Positions 21,363 to 33,240 of a stretch of DNA of 64,000 nt are shown one piece after another. The stretch covers positions 13,123,065 through 13,187,064 of the forward strand of contig NC_063452.1 of assembly GCF_020379485.1 (NCBI RefSeq). The letters are read 5' to 3'. Position 1 is the first letter of the stretch. Each line of letters opens with the position of its first letter. The DNA comes from Brassica napus. Taxonomy: Eukaryota > Streptophyta > Magnoliopsida > Brassicales > Brassicaceae. A program made the translations under genes and the position numbers. The notes below the pieces were generated by a model. It did no database searches and was not told the DNA's origin. It worked only from the letters and a program-made list of their open reading frames with translations.

Positions 21363-22836
21363 TTAGACCCTGATCCGCGCTGGCGCGCGGACGCGGATAT
21401 GAATTTTCGGTTTTTGTTTATTTATTTAACTAAATTATGTATTTGTAATATTTGATGTATTATATTCACCAAGTAAATAATTTTTTTGGCATCTTAAACC
21501 ATCCATTTATGACGAATATTCGATATCATATAAAAAGTTGAACAAATATACGTAATTAGAGAATTGTAGACGATATATAAAAACAATGGTTATTAATGTA
21601 AAATATGAAGAAATATTATACTATGACTTAGTATGGCATAAAAGATTATAAATTAGTTATAAATGTTTAAATAAAATAAAATGATTTTTAAATTTTTATG
21701 AAAATTTTAACATATAAAAAAGGGCGATGAATTAGTCATCAAATTGTAAATAATTTCATAAATTTATTAATAATAAATTATTTATAGTCTTTGTTTTTCG
21801 TCAAGATAATTATTAAATGTTCATAACATTAATATGTTAAAAGACCATATTATGAAAGCCCATGTTGTAACCGTTTTTTTCCGGAAAGTATAACAAAAAA
21901 AAATTACCTTTAACTCTTCGTTTTGTTTAAGTTCTGTGTCGGTAAAAGATTAAAAAAAATCTCTCTATCTTTTTCAATGTTCAATTTGAAGCTTATTATG
22001 CGAAAATCATACGCAAATATAGGCAATTGGTTGGAATCTCTATATCTTTATATTCTTATAAATTTTAAATTTATTGTTTCATCTTCTACAAGCAAATCAA
22101 TTACTGAAGTAATAGATCAATTGGTTGGAATCAAATCTATTCTTATGATTAGTGTAATTATGGTTATAGTTTCTTTATTTAATAGGTACATTAAAGATAC
22201 GACATTGAAGATATTTTGTTTTGATTAATAGAAGATATTGGATTTTGAGTTTGTATTTATTGATTTGTTTTTTTTATAAAGCTTAGGAAATCAATAAGAT
22301 GATTGGTTTGTTGATACATCCTATAAAGAAAACGAAAGCTATAGGTGGTTTGAATATTGTACATCGATCGATGCATGATGTAAGTTGACTATATAAAACT
22401 TGAGCATGATCATTTCAAACTAAAGCATAGGTAGGTTATATGCATTTGTTATATTGTAGTTAATATATTTTAAATATTACATGAGTCAAGTGATTCACGT
22501 TTTCGTAAAAATAAAATTCAGTTCATTATTGGGCCGTACTCGTCCGTAATAAGCTACGTTAAATATGATGTATTTTTAGGTTCATTTAATGACATTAAGT
22601 TTAAATTTGATTAAGAAAAACTCATTAATTTAACTGGAAAAGACAAACATTAAAATAAGTAGGTTCATTTAATGACATTAAGTTTAAATTTGATTAAGCA
22701 AAACTCATTAATTTAACTGGAAAAGACAAGCATTAAAATAAGTAGTTTAATTTAATTCTCAGTGGCATGGAAATGTAAATAAGCTAGAAAACTTAGGGGT
22801 ATTTTTTAATGGGTACTTCTCTTTTAATAATATAGA
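21363..22836 (-). mobile_element. Helitron on the minus strand (about 1.47 kb)
   Basis: Read on the minus strand it starts TCTATATTATTAAAAGAGAA after an A (right border about 22836, though a shift of 4 bp is possible). It ends with a GC hairpin (GCGCGCCAGCGC) and GGGTCTAAA near 21363. The CTAA terminus is followed by A where T is expected, so the left border is approximate. An open frame at 21923-22228 (+) is low-complexity and not recognised. The element contains a tandem 83 bp repeat. Confidence 0.65.
22577..22742 (+). repeat. Two tandem copies of an 83 bp unit inside the Helitron
   Basis: Copies at 22577-22659 and 22660-22742 differ at only a few bases. Each starts TAGGTTCATTTAATGACATT. 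The near-identity implies a recent duplication. Confidence 0.9.
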
Positions 22837-24019
22837 TAGATATATATACCAAATAATATATAGATATTATTTTCATTTATGTCTCTTTTAATAACTTAAC
22901 ACAATTATTTTTCTATTTGTTTATTTTTAACTTATTTTAAAATCTCATTAGTTTATATATTTTAAGTAAAATGCATTTAATGTATATAAGCATATACTAT
23001 TATTAAATTATTGCACATATGTAAATAATATACACTTCTAAATAAAATTTAATTACATAAATATTTAAACTGCTTAATCTGCTAATGTTTCATTTGATTC
23101 GTCCCATCTTTTTTAGTTTCAATCAATCTTTTTAATGGGCTAGATCTGCAATGCGTAATTCACTTTTCTTATTTGGAGTCAATGTAAGATTATTTATAAC
23201 TGATTGTAATATATATTATAAAATTATTTCTATTACATCTTTTACTATTGAAAATCTATTATTTTTAAGTAAAAATTCATCTTTATATTTTCATACTAAT
23301 ATATTTTTTTCACAAAACACTTATTAAAAAAAAAGAATGGAGAACATTGAAAGTGGAGACGGAAGTTGATAATGGTGTATTTGACAACCAGGATGACGGT
23401 GGTGACAATGATGACGACAAGATGGTGAAAATAACACTGGCGGACGATGGTGATAATATTGGTGGCAGTAACAATGTCGATAGCAATGATGGTGTTGTTT
23501 ACAACATTGCCGAGGGTGACTGTGGTGGTCACCATGTCAGTGTTCAGTTGTATTATAATTAATAACCAAACTTCTTGATGAGTTATCAATATATTTTGTA
23601 TAACACCAAAATTAATTATTAACATATATTTTATGATACTATAGATGGATTGACATGATAATTTTAATATTTTATATTTTATAGTTTTTTCAATGATATA
23701 ATTAGATGAACATGATAATTTATAACATATTAATTTATTTATTACCATAATATCAAATTTCTGATATAATAATTGGACTGATAAGATATTTTATGATAAA
23801 CTGTGTTTTAATTTCAGTTGAACAGATTTTTTTTAAAGTTAGTTTACAATATCATCAGCATTGTATATTGACAATATAGTTTAGACAAAAATATTTTTGT
23901 GTAGCTAAACAAAATAAATATATTTTTATTTTAAGATTTTTTATTTTTTAATTATTTAAAAATGCATTGTTAGTTACCTAATTTACAAGTTATTCGTTGC
24001 AATTTATTTAACTCAGTCA
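22837..24019. other. AT-rich stretch without a supported gene
   Basis: A 71-codon frame at 23347-23562 is Asp/Gly/Asn-rich because of a GATGGTGACAA-type simple repeat. The opposite strand is open for 150 codons over the same place. Neither looks like a real protein. Nothing else is supported. Confidence 0.4.
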
Positions 24020-24220
24020 CTAGATTCTGACCCGCCCTTAAAAAGGGCGGGTATAATTTTTGTTTTACATCTTTTTAGGTCTTTTCAATTGGTAATTTAA
24101 ATATAGGTCTAATGGCATAAAGCATAATAAATAATATTCTAAATAATGATAAAGATAAAAGAAATAATAGTTGGACCATACTTTTATCAATGGGTCACAC
24201 TGCTATTTTAATAGATTAGA
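24020..24220 (-). mobile_element. Very short Helitron on the minus strand (about 200 bp)
   Basis: Minus-strand 5' end TCTAATCTATTAAAATAGCA after an A. The 3' end is a perfect hairpin (CCCGCCCTTTTTAAGGGCGGG split around T-A), followed by TCAGAATCTAG and T. Both borders fit Helitron rules. It is much shorter than the other copies and non-coding. Confidence 0.75.
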
Positions 24221-24261
24221 TAATGTAAGATAACTAACTATTGGAACATACATTATACATA

Positions 24262-25290
24262 TAGCCTTTATATATTATTAGAGAAACATTAGAATGTTTG
24301 AGATATGACACATATCATTAACATATAATATAGTTCTCACTAAATTAACCATAAAGTTAATTATTCATGAACAAAAAATAATAATAATATTCTTTTTTTT
24401 CTTAAATAGAAACTATAGAATTATCTATATGATCAAAATATATATGATAATTAATGATTTTGAATAATAAAGATTTGATAACAATTTATTTATCCTCTAA
24501 CATTTCTTCTTAATTTTATATAATTAAAATAAATTAAACAATCACATTAGTTATATAATAAAAATATTTTTTTTATATGTTATATTTTGAATTATTAAAA
24601 ATGACTAAAATGACTAAAACTGTTAAAATTATCACATTGAAATTTTTTGTGATCAGTGGTTTAAATATTTTGTTATTACAAGATATAAATGATCATCAAA
24701 CTATATGAGTAGGAAGTCTCATTTAATAAATTTTCAAATAATATATATATATATATATATTAATATCGTTTAGATTAAACTATATACTATATAAAATATA
24801 TAATATTATAATCTTGAAATTCACGTTAAATGAGTATTGAGAACTTAATATTTAACTTCAAAATTTAAATTTAAAAATGATTATAAATTATTAAAACTAT
24901 TTAAAATTTTACATTGAAATTTTTGTTATCAATAGTTTTAAAAAGATACAAATGATCATAAAATCATATTATGTCTTCTTTAATAGATAATCGTATTAAA
25001 AAATATATTGTATATGTTATTATCATTTAAATTTACTATACTATATAAAATAGATAAATTAGTTGTTTATATTTATATACCTTAAAATAATTGTAAATAA
25101 ATAAGAATGATATGTTTTCAGTCATTGCGTCAACTTAATTATATACATAATAAATACTGAATATACAATTACTTTACATATATATTATTTTATTATTTCA
25201 TAATATATATAAACGTATAATAAATAACAATGAATGAAAAAAGTTGTATACATAAACTTTATCATGCACAAAGCGCATATCTTAACCTAG
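24262..25290 (+). mobile_element. Helitron, same family as 5877-6941
   Basis: The interior matches the 5877-6941 copy along its length (for example TATATGACAATTAATGATTT-like and AAAGATTTGATA blocks). It ends GCGCATATCTTAACCTAG followed by T. The 5' end is eroded (no clean TC), so the start is approximate. Most of it (from 24434) was included in the later tandem duplication. Confidence 0.7.
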
Positions 25291-25346
25291 TATAAACGGC
25301 AAACATCTTAATTATTTTTAATGATTAGGCTTATATTTTGTTACGG

Positions 25347-25725
25347 AGCTATGCTGATTTGATAGAAAAAACTTAGGATCGTTCACAACCATTGGGCATT
25401 GTCGTGTATATTACATAGTATATAAAATTATTTATTGTAATCAGGATGTCTTGCAAGGGTTTCTGTAAGATAGTAGTCATGTTACTTATTTTTTTTTGGT
25501 ATAATCATGTTACTTATTTTGTAAACTCTTATCTATATTACCAACGGTTCAAATGTATTTCCATGATCCATCTTTAATTTCTTAAACTCATAATTTTTTA
25601 AAATAGTAATTGTCTATCTAATTAGTAATTACCATTGCTATCTTTGCTTTATTATATTGTTTCAGTTTGACGCACGGAAGTACTTGTAAGCTAGTAGTGA
25701 TTTCAAATCAATCACCTTTATCATG
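25347..25725 (+). repeat. Older internal duplication, unit 1
   Basis: Diverged partner of 25789-26075. Both run from a CTATGCTNATTTGATA block, through TAATTGTCTATCTAATTAGT, to TTCAAATCAATCACC. Differences are many, so it predates the 2.7 kb duplication, which carries both units in each copy. Confidence 0.75.
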
Positions 25726-25788
25726 GAAATACATTTCAACTGTTGGCATTATGCTTTTCTCCTAAAAAAAACTGTTGGCACTTGGCAC

Positions 25789-26075
25789 TATGCTAATTTG
25801 ATATAAAAGTTATGATACCACAATCGTTTATTTTTTTATAAAGTATGTTTTGCGAGTTTTTTTTTTAAGATAGTCATGTTACTTATAGAAAAGTACCAAC
25901 AGTTGTTTTTCCATGATTCCATCTTAACTTTTTGAAAACTCTTATATGTTTAAAAAAATAATTGTCTATCTAATTAGTAATTAACCTTTGTATCATATAT
26001 TTTATTGTGTTGTCTTTAGTTTAGATCACGGAAGAACTTGTAAGCTAGCTATGACTTCAAATCAATCACCGTTAA
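25789..26075 (+). repeat. Older internal duplication, unit 2
   Basis: Second, shorter unit of the diverged pair. It shares ACTTGTAAGCTAG and TTCAAATCAATCACC with unit 1, and a corresponding pair occurs in copy 2 of the large duplication. Confidence 0.75.
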
Positions 26076-27138
26076 CTCAAATTTTGAATAAAAATATCAC
26101 ATAAAATTATAACTTCAACTTTAAACAAAAAAAATATTATAAACTTCAAGAAGGTACCAACTTGAATCTTATGCTACCAGAATAAAAACAAAGGACAAGC
26201 TGCACAAAGTTGGTCTCCTACGTACTTCTATCTCCCGCCGATAATGTCCTTATCATTTTTATCTCTCTTTTTTTTTTTTAATTTTCTATTTTGATTTTCC
26301 AGTTTTTCTGATGATTTTATTTTTTTGGTTAGTTGTTCTCATGTTATATTCCAGTCTCTTGTCGTTCTAATCGTTTGTCGTGTAAGCTCTCGGGTCTTAT
26401 CACTCATGTTTAACTAGCCAAATAGAAAAAAAGAAACGATAATTGGACGTTTGAAAAATAATTTATTTTTCTTCCTTTTTGGATCCAAAAAATAAACATA
26501 TTTTTGATAAATAAATAGATTTATAAATTATTAATTGTTAGATGAAGGCTTATGGAGAGCCATGGAATGAGGTTGGTCGGAATTTGGAACGCAGGTCACT
26601 GGTGAGTATTAATCAAATTTGAAATAATTGTATTTGTCGTCACTAGAATAGTAGAATATTCGACAAACCAATAAGAAGTTGCAAAAATTTGAACACTCAA
26701 ATTATTTGATAATTAATTAAAATACGTTAGCTATAATCAAATGTCAGTTATTTTTTTATACTCACGTCTTTATAGATAGAAAAACATGCATGTTATAGGT
26801 TGAAGAAGTAATGTAACAAGAATAATGTTGAGAAAAAAACGAATAAATTAAATAAAATTAAGAGATTAGACTCGAACCAGTTGTTAACATAATAATTAAT
26901 GTGGATAGAGAGATTCCTACGTGTGCTCGAACGCATTTGTACCAAACTTATTCTCGTGCTATATAAAAATGTACATACAGTTTGTACCAAAAAAAAACAT
27001 ACAAATCGTCGAAAGTATAAGAGCTAATTAAAAGCCTAAAACTAAGACACTGTTCTTTTTCCTTTTAGACCTCAAGTCGTACATTGTAAACATAAAGAGT
27101 CATGACTTGTTACACAATTGTGTTCTGTGATAATTACA

Positions 27139-28002
27139 CAAAATATATATGATAATTAATGATTTTGAATAATAAAGATTTGATAACAATTTATTTATCC
27201 TCTAACATTTCTTCTTAATTTTATATAATTAAAATAAATTAAACAATCACATTAGTTATATAATAAAAATATTTTTTTTATATGTTATATTTTAAATTAT
27301 TAAAAATGACTAAAATGACTAAAACTGTTTAAATTATCACATTGAAATTTTATGTGATCAGTGGTTTAAATATTTTGTTATTACAAGATATAAATGATCA
27401 TCAAACTATATGAGTAGGAAGTCTCATTTAATAAATTTTCAAATAATATATATATATATATATATATATTAATATCATTTAGATTAAACTATATACTATA
27501 TAAAATATATAATATTATAATTTTGAAATTCACGTTAAACGAGTATTGAGAACTTAATATTTAACTTCAAAATTTAAATTTAAAAATGATTATAAATTAT
27601 TAAAACTATTTAAATTTTTACATTGAAATTTTTGTTATCAATAGTTTTAAAAAGATACAAATGATCATAAAATCATATTATGTCTTCTTTAATAGATAAT
27701 CGTATTAAAAAATATATTGTATATTTTAGTATCATTTAAATTTACTATACTATATAAAATAGATAAATTAGTTGTTTATATTTATATACCATAAAATAAT
27801 TGTAAATAAATAAGAATGATATATTTTCAGTCATTGCGTCAACTTAATTATATACATAATAATAAATACTGAATATACAATTACTTTACATATATATTAT
27901 TTTATTATTTCATAATATATATAAACGTATAATAAATAACAATGAATAAAAAAAGTTGTATACATAAACTTTATCATGTATAGAGCGCATATCTTCACCT
28001 AG
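27139..28002 (+). mobile_element. 5'-truncated Helitron created by the duplication
   Basis: Duplicate of the 24434-25290 part of the Helitron. It ends ATCTTCACCTAG followed by T. The 5' end was lost at the duplication breakpoint, so it cannot be a mobile copy. Confidence 0.75.
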
Positions 28003-29578
28003 TATACGGCAAACATCTTACTTATTTTTTAATGATTAGGCTTATATTTTGTTACGGAGCTATGCTGATTTGATAGAAAAAACTCGTTCACAGCCATTGG
28101 GCATTGTCGTGTATATTACATAGTATATAAAATTATTTATTGTAATCAGGATGTCTTGCAAGGGTTTCTGTAAGATAGTAGTCATGTTACTTTTTTTTTT
28201 TTGGTATAATCATGTTACTTATTTTGTAAACTCTTATCTATATTACCAACGGTTCAAATGTATTTCCATGATCCATCTTTAATTTCTTAAACTCATAATT
28301 TTTTTAAAACGTAATTGTCTATCTAATTAGTAATTACCATTGCTATCTTTGCTTTATTATATTGTTTCAGTTTGACGCACGGAAGTACTTGTAAGCTAGT
28401 AGTGATTTCAAATCAATCACCTTTATCATGGAAATACATTTCAACTGTTGGCATTATGCTTTTCTCCTAAAAAAAACTGTTGGCACTATGCTAATTTGAT
28501 ATAAAAGTTATGATATCACAATCGTTTATTTTTTTATAAAGTATGTTTTGCGAGTTTTTTTTTAAGATAGTCATGTTACTTATAGAAAAGTACCAACAGT
28601 TGTTTTTCCATGATTCCATCTTAACCTTTTGAAAACTCTTATATGTTTAAAAAAATAATTGTCTATCTAATTAGTAATTAACCTTTGTATCATATATTTT
28701 ATTGTGGTGTCTTTAGTTTAGATCACGGAAGAACTTGTAAAGCTAGCTATGACTTCAAATCAATCACCGTTAACTCAAATTTTGAATAAAAATATCACAT
28801 AAAATTATAACTTCAACTTTAAACAAAAAAAAAATTATAAACTTCAAGAAGGTACCAACTTGAATCTTATGCTACCAGAATAAAAACAAAGGACAAGCTG
28901 CACGAAGTTGGTCTCCTACGTACTTCTATCTCCCGCCGATAATGTCCTTATCATTTTTATCTCTCTTTTTTTTTTTAATTTTCTATTTTGATTTTCCAGT
29001 TTTTCTGATGATTTTATTTTTTTGGTTCGTTGTTCTCATGTTATATTCCAGTCTCTTGTCGTTCTAATCTTTTGTCGTGTAAGCTCTCGGGTCTTATCAC
29101 TCATGTTTAACTAGCCAAATAGAAAAAAAGAAACGATAATTGGACGTTTGAAAAATCATTTATTTTTCTTCCGTTTTGGATCCAAAAAATAAACATATTT
29201 TTGATAAATAAATAGATTTATAAATTATTAAGTGTTAGATGAAGGCTTATGGAGAGCCATGGAATGAGGTTGGTCGGAATTTGGAACGCAGGTCACTGGT
29301 GAGTATTAATCAAATTTGAAATAATTGTATTTGTCGTCACTAGAATATTCGACAAACCAATAAGAAGTTGCAAAAATTTGAACACTCAAATTATTTGATA
29401 ATTAATTAAAATACGTGAGCTATAATCAAATGTCAGTTATTTTTTTATACTCACGTCTTTATAGATAGAAAAACATGCATGTTATAGGTTGAAGAAGTAA
29501 TGTAACAAGAATAATTGTTGGGAAAAAACGAATAAATAAAATAAAATTAAGATATTAGACTAGAACAGGTTGTTAACA

Positions 29579-30488
29579 TCTTATATATTAAAATAGAAGT
29601 CACAACATTGATTCATGTGTGATTTTTTTAAAAAATGGACCTAATGAACATATTACTAGAAAATCATGTTACATTTAATCTATAATCTTATCATTATTAT
29701 AGGTCTAACCAATTCACTTTCTAGATTATAGGAACTAAATAATATGTCTATAACACAATATTGCTACATTATAGGAATTAAATAACTATCAATCCTTTCC
29801 AAGCAAAAAAAAGTGATCTGAAAACTATGTTATCAATTTTTACTTCCATATCATGTACCATCGTATTAGAAAGAGACTGCAAGGAGCAAAAATATTTCTC
29901 GAGACTTCTACACCTAATCAGATACATTTTTAAAACTAAACTGATTTCACATTGATTTGTCTTTTGTATATAGTTCATTTACAAAATATAATTAAATGTT
30001 TAATTAAATTCTTTATAAAATTTATACACGAAGCTTTAAGTTTAGTTTTTGTTAACTTTCTTATTTTGTGAAATGTTTGATTATCTTTGGAGATGATAAT
30101 ACTTTAATATTTTCCAAATTCTATTTCTATTTATTTATTCAATAATGAAATACTAATCCAACAAACAAAAAAATACATGAGAAGAAATAAACACATGTGA
30201 AAGTTTGAAACAATCTATTTGATGGAGAACAAGTATACTCTAATATTATTATATTTGAACAACCTTAATATACTCGATAATATAAATCTATGAAGCTAAA
30301 AATTTAATTTTTTAATAACTTGTGAAATTTTGAAACAACTAATTTAATAAAAATAATATACGTTAAAATTATTATGTTTTAAAAAGTGATAGAAACACCT
30401 CATATACATTATAATATATATCAATTTAGAATTGAAAACAAAATATTTATATAAAAATAAATAAAAACAAACATCCGCCCAGATCTAG
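29579..30488 (+). mobile_element. Helitron with exact empty site in the duplicate
   Basis: 910 bp beginning TCTTATATATTAAAATAGAA and ending GATCTAG. The duplicate copy has GTTAACA joined directly to TAATAATTAATG (26889/26890), so the insertion lies exactly between A and T with no duplicated bases, as Helitrons do. The GC-rich segment near the 3' end (CATCCGCCCAGAT) is a weak hairpin. The interior is AT-rich and non-coding. Confidence 0.88.
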
Positions 30489-30530
30489 TAATAATTAATG
30501 TGGATAGAGAGATTCCTACGTGTGCTCGAA

Positions 30531-31642
30531 GGGAAAATGGCATATTCCCCTATGAACTAGCTGTTCCCGGCTTTTTCACACATGAACTTTTAAGTCATGC
30601 CAAAAACCACATGAACAATGGAAAAATGACTTATTTTCCTATGAACTAATTGTTCCCGGCTATTTCACACACGAACTTTTACGCCATGCCAAAAGCCACA
30701 TGAACAACTATATTTTTTTTAATTACATACACAAACTATCGATTTTAAACTAATTCCGCTAAAACCGTAAATGATGTTATTTAAAAGTTAACTTGGATTA
30801 TATGATAGGAGGAGAGACGGTTTAATTTGGGTTGATAAAAACATAATACTACGTCATTTTTTTTCTTCAACTTCTTCTTTTTGTCAACTTCTCTTCTTCT
30901 TCAAAAATCGTTTTACTTTTCATCAATTGGGGATAAAATTTATTATCATGCAAAAGAATAAAACATTTTACATGATGCATAAAGAAAGAAGAGAAGAAAA
31001 TACTAACTTACCAATCTCCATGTATTGTCACAAGGAACTATAAAATTGGCGCAGTCTAGGACGCTTGGTTGGTTCCATAAGCGGATGTTACTCTCAGGTT
31101 CCGGTCCTGCAGAGATTTATATATTCTCCTCAATCCAGAAATTAATGTCATATGATCTCTTTATACGCTTTATGTCATATAACTCGAAAATATCTACCCC
31201 AACCGGTTACTATGTCATATAACTCGAAAATGCAGAATAATTTTTTTTATCCTCAATTGATGATGAAGAGTAAAAAGATTTCTGAAGAAGAAGAGCAGTT
31301 GACAAAAAGAAGAAGAAAAAAACGATATAGTATTATGTTTTTATCAACCTAAATGAAACCGACCCTCCACTCATAAACCAAGTTAACGTTTAAACAACAC
31401 CATTTACGGTTTTGGGGGAATTAGTTTAAAATCGATATTTTGTGTATGTAATTCAAAAAAAAGAATTGTTCATGTGGTTTTTGGCATGGCTTAAAAGTTT
31501 GTGTGTGAAATAGCCGAGAACAACTAATTCATAGGGGAATAAATTATTTTTCCGTTGTTCATGTGGTTTTTGGCATGACTTATAAGTTCGTGTGCGAAAA
31601 AGCCGGGAACAACTAGTTCATAGGAGAATGAGCCATTTTCCC
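30531..31642. mobile_element. Long-TIR MULE-type element, non-autonomous
   Basis: 1,112 bp with ends GGGAAAATGGC and GCCATTTTCCC. The inverted repeats extend several hundred bp and each contains two copies of a block of about 90 bp with TGAACTA, GTTCCCGGC, TTTTTCACAC and CCACATGAACAA. The flanks are TGTGCTCGAA (30521-30530) and TGTGCCGAA (31643-31651), one base different. The undisrupted duplicate reads TGTGCTCGAACGC, confirming a 9-10 bp target duplication as in Mutator-like elements. Small frames inside (31025-31352) do not resemble a transposase. Confidence 0.85.
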
Positions 31643-31848
31643 TGTGCCGAACGCATTTGTACCAAACTTATTCTCGTGCTATATAAAAATGTACATACAG
31701 TTTGTACCAAAAAAAAACATACAAATCGTCGAAAGTATAAGAGCTAATTAAAAGCCTAAAACTAAGACACTGTTCTTTTTCCTTTTAGACCTCAAGTCGT
31801 ACATTGTAAACATAAAGAGTCATGACTTGTTACACAATTGTATTCTGT

Positions 31849-32209
31849 TTTTTCACAGTATGTAGCCATGTAGGTATGATATCGTGTGATATCATGTGTA
31901 GTATGATATCGTGTGACCTTGGACAGTAAACTTTTACTGATTACTCGAAAGAGAACTGATTAGTAATGTAAACATTCAAATATTTTGTTCATGTAAGTTT
32001 TTTATTACCATTGAAGTTTTAGGTCTTATTCTCAAAATTTCACATAGATTCAAAAAAACATTTTGGACAGAAGTCTAATAAATTTATACCAAGATTTTCA
32101 AATTTTTGGCATAAATTACATAGAAATAATAGTAGATATGCATAAAATAATCTGACACAGCTAACCTAAGTAGAGATAAACTATAAAAAGAGATTCTGAC
32201 TTTGGTTGA
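31849..32209. other. Stretch without a recognisable gene
   Basis: AT-rich sequence after the duplication. It contains a short GTATGATATCGTGTGATATC repeat at about 31875-31915. No gene. Confidence 0.4.
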
Positions 32210-33240
32210 ACCTTCATCGTAGTAGTGAAAGACAAGAAAAACATGGCTTGAGATAGAATGAACGGCCAGACGCCACGAGCTACCAAAGAGAAAGACGCTC
32301 TCAGACTGTGAAACACATATCTACTTCAGCTTCTGATAACCCACACGACATAACATGCCCAAAGAATCACGACCCAACCTGCTAACTCACCCAAGAAGCA
32401 CCAAACCGGCATCAAGAGGAGTATCCCGCAACCAATAATGCCGTCGTTCGGAGAATTAAGATGAAGATTTTTGTTTATAGTCCACCAATCCGGGACCGTC
32501 TACACCCATTAAACCATTAAGTCCATATAGAGTAAAAGGATTGGGTGGGTTCACCTCCTCCAGAGAAATACCACCAAGCAAGCTAGAAAACCAGAAGCCA
32601 AACTGACGTACTACCAATGCCACAAGACCTGAACAACTTCATCAGAAGAAAACCGCAATGAAGATATCTAAAAGAGAGAGAAGATGGTAAGGTTCGCCAC
32701 AAGACCGAGCCCATACCACTTTGGAGAGAAGTTAACATCTTAACGCATGTCACAGATGCATGTAGAGAAGTCAACCTCTCCCACACACCGCCACAAGCAA
32801 GAGACATGCCGGAGGAGAGCAAAGCAGGAGGAGAGAGACAAGAGATCCACAAATCTTGAACCCTACCTCACGACGAAGACGCCTCCGCAACCAGCCTAAC
32901 ACCACATTGGGAAGAGACAACCAGAGGAGAGACAACCCAATGCCTCAGCGCATCGTCGACCCGAGAAGATCTAAAACAACACAACAGAAAACTATCGGAC
33001 AAAAATCCCAGTGAGAGAAACGAAGTAGACACGACAAATGACGAACCATCTTCAAGCACACTGATAACACCATGCACCACCAGATCTGACTCGGAATAGA
33101 TCTGGACCGCAGAGTGCAAAAGAGATCTCTCTCCTTCCGCTGCAAAGAAGACCACCACAAAAAGTTAGAAGATCGAGAATAAAAGAAGTAAAGACTCAAA
33201 GATATAGCTCAAGCGAACGCCGGAGAAGAAAGTAAGTGAC
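32210..33240 (-). other. Less AT-rich transcript-like patch, unidentified
   Basis: Composition rises sharply in GC against AT-rich flanks, and the minus strand is C/T-rich with open frames 32868-33158 (96 codons), 32945-33199 and 32583-32852. The translations are Leu/Ser/Val-rich with no known motif. Orientation, composition and lack of conserved protein recall the patch at 7601-8372. Candidates are a Sadhu-like or other retroposon, or the 5' region of a LINE. I cannot choose among these from sequence alone. Confidence 0.3.

Larger units (their letters stand above)
24434..27128 (+). repeat. Tandem segmental duplication, copy 1 (uninterrupted)
   Basis: About 2.7 kb that recurs at 27139-31848 with few differences by eye. 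The left edge lies inside the Helitron at 24262-25290, and the right edge is at TTCTGT near 27128. Copy 1 is uninterrupted and retains the empty target sites for the Helitron (A26889/T26890) and the MULE (near 26921-26931) present in copy 2. It contains an internal older duplication. No gene is evident. A conserved-looking block near 26540-26605 (ATGAAGGCTTATGGAGAGCC) is unidentified. Confidence 0.92.
27139..31848 (+). repeat. Tandem segmental duplication, copy 2 (interrupted twice)
   Basis: Repeats 24434-27128 from AAAATATATATGATAATTAA to TTCTGT. It is longer because a Helitron (29579-30488) and a MULE (30531-31642) inserted after the duplication. Removing these leaves about 2.68 kb, matching copy 1. 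A 10 bp filler (about 27129-27138) separates the copies. Confidence 0.92.

Noticed and set aside
23296..23748. 150-codon minus-strand frame and opposing Asp/Gly-rich frame
   Set aside because: Both arise from a simple GATGGTGACAA-type repeat. No conserved domain or splice context.
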